Of a stretch of DNA of 64,000 nucleotides, positions 61,901 through 64,000 are shown one piece after another; the stretch's first letter is position 1; the number at the start of each line of letters is the position of its first letter. The DNA is taken from contig NZ_FSRA01000001.1 in the NCBI RefSeq assembly GCF_900129465.1, forward strand, positions 2,234,482-2,298,481. The letters run 5' to 3'. This stretch comes from Chitinophaga niabensis. Its GTDB lineage: Bacteria; Bacteroidota; Bacteroidia; Chitinophagales; Chitinophagaceae. The notes under the pieces were generated by a model, which was not told the origin of the DNA, ran no database searches, and saw only the letters and a list, made by a program, of their open reading frames with translations. Both the position numbers and the translations under genes were made by a program.

Positions 61901-63820
61901 GCCAATTTTGAGGCTGTTGAGAATGTCTATCAGCATTTCGAGCCCGGCTGCAATGTTCTTCACAGCATCGTCTACCGGTATGGCATCCACTACTTTGGTT
62001 ACGCCGGCCACGGCCTGCTTCTGCACAGCCACTTTAGCCTCATATGGTGCCAGTGCTTCTTCTTTCAGCAGGAATTGAATAGTGTCCTGCGATAGCGAAC
62101 TGTTATATTGCTGCAGCGTTTCCTTCAGTGCATTTACCGCATCCGCATTAATGTAGCGGATATTCAGCAGATCGATCACGGCGCCCTGCATGCTGCGGAT
62201 GGCAGCCAGCAGTTCCACCAGCTGGTCCAGGGAGGTAACGGTTACATTCTTAATGTTGATCACCAGCTGCTCCACCTTCTTTTCCACTGCCTGCAAAGCT
62301 TCCCGGGCGTGCTGGCGTTGTGCCTGCACCTTCGCAAATTCATCGATGGCGGTGTCCGCAATTTCGCGGATATTGGCCAAAGGAGCGGCCATATTGAAGG
62401 TAGCTTCGTCCTTTATCCAGAAGTAGGCATCCAGCAGGTCGTTGGCTCTTTTGTAGATATCTTCATAGAGATTTTCGTAACTATCCTCCTTCTGCAACAG
62501 CAGGATCACCTCCTGGCTTTCGCTCATAGCACTTACAATATCTTTGTTCCCGATCTTGTAAAGTACATTGCCGGTCATGGCGGTATTTTCCTGGAGAGCC
62601 GCCGTATACGGCGTTTGCCAGATCTGCACCTGGTGGTGCCTTACCGCTTCGTTTTCCGAGCGGAAATACACCAGCGTACCATCATTGAATACTGTGAAGC
62701 CATTACAGATGATGGGTGTTTCCACCTGCTGCGCAATCATATTGTACGACATCAGCAGGTAGGTATTGGTAGTTTTCTGGTAGAAAATGTACAGAAAATC
62801 TTCTCCGTTAGGCGATGCAATGCTGCGGACAAATTCCAGGCCCACCAAATCCGATTCGAATATTTTGTGTTCTCCGTTCTGGAGATAATATCCGTTGGCG
62901 AAGATCACGCCCTGATTGTCTGGCAGCAATACGCCTGCATCTACCAGTGCGGGGATAGGCACAACCTGCTTGGTGCGTACATTGAAAATATACGCGCGAA
63001 AAGTTTCCTGGTAGGGCTTTATTTTAATGGCGATCAGGTTACCCAGATCGGCATAGTGATATTCCGCATCATCGAGTTGCTGATCACTGTTCTGCACCGG
63101 TTCGGAGAAAATACCTTTTCCTGTGTCTGTGTTGTTTTCAATTTTGAAAGTGATATCGCCGTGAAGGGCTTCAATAAAAACCTTGTCCAGCACCGAAATA
63201 TGCGGATGCCTGCCGAGGCGGCGGTTGCTCAGATCTGTCTGGATCCAGTCAAAATCGTGCTGCGCTGCTTTCTTTACTTCATGAATACTACGATCGTCCA
63301 CATACAACAACTGATGCTCTTTTATCAGCCATTTGAATGCTTTTCTGTCGTCCGGGTTCTTGCTCGTCTGGAAGATCATGTAGAGATAATTTTCCGTGCG
63401 CACGAACCGGGCGAAGATGGAATCGCGGTAGTATTTGTACAGATTGGTGAAATCCGTGATGAAGCCGGCATCTTCTATCAGTACCAGCGGCTGCGGCTCA
63501 AAGTGGCTGCCACTGAACTTATAGATGCTGAACACATCGCTCAGTTTGATATCTTCTCTTAAACCAAAATGAACGTTATAGGCAAATATGGTCAGGTTAC
63601 CGAGCGCTACGATACCACGCGCCACACCGTTATTTTCTGTGGTGATACGCTGGTTGGCGATGAGCTGGAAGCCTTTGGAATTGAATATTTCCTTACGGGC
63701 AACGTTCAGTTTTGCCAAACGCTGCACCAGGTCCTGCCGCTGCTCGTTTAAACGGTTCCGGATGATCTCATACGTACCTGCATCCAGTATGGCTGTTGTG
63801 TTGTTTTCAGTACCTGCCAT
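59000..63820 (-). CDS. Very large coiled-coil AAA+ ATPase (DNA repair ATPase-type)
   Basis: 1606 residues. The N-terminal 450 residues are beta-rich ('GVARGIVALGNLTIFAYNVHFGLREDIKLSDVFSIY', 'NYLYMIFQTSKNPDDRKAF') and propeller-like. About 450-1000 are long helices and coiled coils. The C-terminus is a AAA+ domain: Walker A 'SPPGYGKTT' at about 1251-1259, Walker B 'VMLYIDDIQHCSP' at about 1314, then 'VVMAGNPYTESGEQFKIPDMLANRADVYNLGD'. Similar proteins are usually named DNA repair ATPase, from memory, and accompany flotillin/PspA-type or AAA+ genes; the name is not evidence of a repair role. It starts 13 nt after another AAA+ gene and belongs to that operon. Confidence 0.88.
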   Translation of the reverse strand: MAGTENNTTAILDAGTYEIIRNRLNEQRQDLVQRLAKLNVARKEIFNSKGFQLIANQRITTENNGVARGIVALGNLTIFAYNVHFGLREDIKLSDVFSIYKFSGSHFEPQPLVLIEDAGFITDFTNLYKYYRDSIFARFVRTENYLYMIFQTSKNPDDRKAFKWLIKEHQLLYVDDRSIHEVKKAAQHDFDWIQTDLSNRRLGRHPHISVLDKVFIEALHGDITFKIENNTDTGKGIFSEPVQNSDQQLDDAEYHYADLGNLIAIKIKPYQETFRAYIFNVRTKQVVPIPALVDAGVLLPDNQGVIFANGYYLQNGEHKIFESDLVGLEFVRSIASPNGEDFLYIFYQKTTNTYLLMSYNMIAQQVETPIICNGFTVFNDGTLVYFRSENEAVRHHQVQIWQTPYTAALQENTAMTGNVLYKIGNKDIVSAMSESQEVILLLQKEDSYENLYEDIYKRANDLLDAYFWIKDEATFNMAAPLANIREIADTAIDEFAKVQAQRQHAREALQAVEKKVEQLVINIKNVTVTSLDQLVELLAAIRSMQGAVIDLLNIRYINADAVNALKETLQQYNSSLSQDTIQFLLKEEALAPYEAKVAVQKQAVAGVTKVVDAIPVDDAVKNIAAGLEMLIDILNSLKIGDTTQTTRIVEKISLIFASLNEVKADLVRVTTALRSKESTGEFYAQLTLLDQSTVNFLDLSTSPEKCEDYFTKISVQIEELESKFADFEAFVNKIADKRDEVIKAFNGKKEMLMAQISKRATALEQIGIRVLKNIENKAQSFNDKASIYAFFSTDLMIDKVRDLVEELKGLGDVAKAENLENLVKVAQESALRNLRDKSELFADGNNIISLGTYKFVVNKQVLDLTIIRRNERLFYHLIGTSFYKEVTSETLYQHRAIWEQELISENNTVYRSEYLAYQAFAQSDYETYINDRTERDYAAAYLKGVHNADALLITKGLKTLQEELGILQFNPAVRVAAQLFWFALEDAVKHKLQQLIAAAHTIQVSFPQSHRAPFVEKEIADRFKLSLPSPTPVNAQDVADYLCRELAVTPNFTCSQQAAHLKKEFKEYLQAKKRAEVFLKETDNTEFSTLERFYMIRSWLLAFLQSQQEVVDEQYVDEAVCLLLFREHAYKEKAASDSLVLEGLKGTHPAIREGGKYVLNFHLFMQKLSGYFETIVPAFAAFSQQKEQLVTQYRQQLKIREFEPKVLNSFVRNRLINEVYFPLIGANLAKQIGAAGNDKRTARMGMLLLVSPPGYGKTTLMEYLAKTMGLHFVKINGPTIGHNITSIDPLEATTSGAREELKKINLSFEMADNVMLYIDDIQHCSPEFLQKFISLADGQRKMDGIFEGESKTYDLRGKRFCVVMAGNPYTESGEQFKIPDMLANRADVYNLGDVIGGSDQLFRLSLIENSVAENSFVQRIANRSFDDLYKLIEGIETGNDLLPELEGNYSSQECDDAVAVLKNILRIRDIVIRVNEQYIASAAMKDAYRTEPAFKLQGSYRNMNKMAGKVVPLMNVEEIDTLIRSHYEGESQTLTSDAEANLLKLKELAGFLSAEEAARWEHIKEIFRKNNKFGGLEANDTSGQMLMQLSSFNEHLEAIANAMSKK

Positions 63821-63833
63821 GCTATCTTCTTAA

Positions 63834-64000
63834 TTACAACTTCTTATTAGATATACCCAGGCTATTAGCCAGTGCTGCCAGGTTCAGCAGCGAAGAGCGG
63901 TCGCTTTCCGTGCTGTTCTGTTGCATTTTCAGCAACAGGCTGGAGATTGTCAGGTTTTTAATATCGTTGGATGAAATGTTGTATTTATCCGCAAAATCCC
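63834..64000 (-). CDS. C-terminus of a AAA+ ATPase (gene runs off the window)
   Basis: The last 55 codons of a gene entering from the right edge; the TAA stop is at 63834-63836. The peptide contains 'DFADKYNISSNDIKNLTISSLLLKM', the C-terminal helical element typical of classical AAA+ ATPases (the region 'KY.ISGG.I.N....A' after the AAA lid), and ends 'LAALANSLGISNKKL'. Only 13 nt separate it from the start of the 1606-residue ATPase, so both are in one operon. The full protein is outside the window. Confidence 0.65.
   Translation of the reverse strand, partial: DFADKYNISSNDIKNLTISSLLLKMQQNSTESDRSSLLNLAALANSLGISNKKL

Noticed and set aside
62108..63562. 484-codon plus-strand open frame inside the large ATPase gene
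   Set aside because: It is antisense to a clearly coding AAA+ protein, has cysteine- and histidine-rich composition typical of shadow frames, and no family features.

Overview
The window looks like chromosomal DNA from a plant-polysaccharide-degrading member of the Bacteroidota, most likely Chitinophagaceae and probably a Chitinophaga-type organism. The reasons are two SusC/SusD pairs, many secreted glycoside hydrolases and esterases, a sensor kinase with a two-component-propeller ectodomain plus an AraC-type response regulator, and -7 promoter boxes of the form TAnnTTTG in front of many genes. No tRNA, rRNA, CRISPR array, transposase or prophage was recognised.

Layout. 110-4658: secreted protein of unknown function, class I terpene synthase, hybrid histidine kinase (all minus). 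4855-9077: a SusC/SusD pair with no adjacent enzyme. 9117-13185: small cytosolic genes (VOC protein, GNAT-like protein, macro-domain protein), an AbiF-type HEPN gene preceded by a probable small non-coding RNA, and an ArsR-SRPBCC operon. 13212-24908: GH78 rhamnosidase, alpha/beta hydrolases, thioredoxin-reductase-like flavoprotein, DUF1543 and dienelactone hydrolase genes, then a GH127 arabinofuranosidase / AraC regulator / CE15 esterase cluster. 24999-27125: a TlpA-like thiol-disulfide protein and an unknown exported protein. 27182-39693: the second SusC/SusD pair, several lipoproteins, a GH97 enzyme, and a GH127-like enzyme with a SASA-type esterase. 39823-45796: a NEW3-domain protein with an ABC-2 transporter, two alpha/beta hydrolases, a Crp/Fnr regulator divergent from an HNH protein. 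46165-50325: lineage-specific unknown proteins, an unusual repeat array, a class II aminoacyl-tRNA-synthetase-like protein divergent from a stand-alone EF-Tu domain 3 protein. 50415-57674: two convergent GH43 lipoproteins and a split two-component system. 57736-64000: small proteins and a 1606-residue coiled-coil AAA+ ATPase following the end of another AAA+ ATPase gene.

How the genes fit together. The carbohydrate genes (SusC/D, GH78, GH127, GH97, GH43, CE15, SASA esterase) point to capture and trimming of pectin or arabinose- and rhamnose-containing hemicellulose. Local AraC and two-component regulators sit beside the enzymes they probably control.

The most interesting items are: (1) the AbiF-like HEPN gene with a promoter-RNA-terminator module immediately upstream, matching the RNA-antitoxin arrangement reported for AbiF; (2) the class II synthetase-like / EF-Tu-domain-3 / unknown gene neighbourhood, which I do not recognise as a described system; (3) several genes whose TAnnTTTG box ends exactly 4 nt before the start codon, predicting leaderless mRNAs; (4) a TTGAT-N4-ATCAA box placed at about -41.5 of a predicted promoter; (5) an alternating 31/24-25-nt repeat array. 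All calls come from reading the sequence and from memory of protein families; no database search was run.
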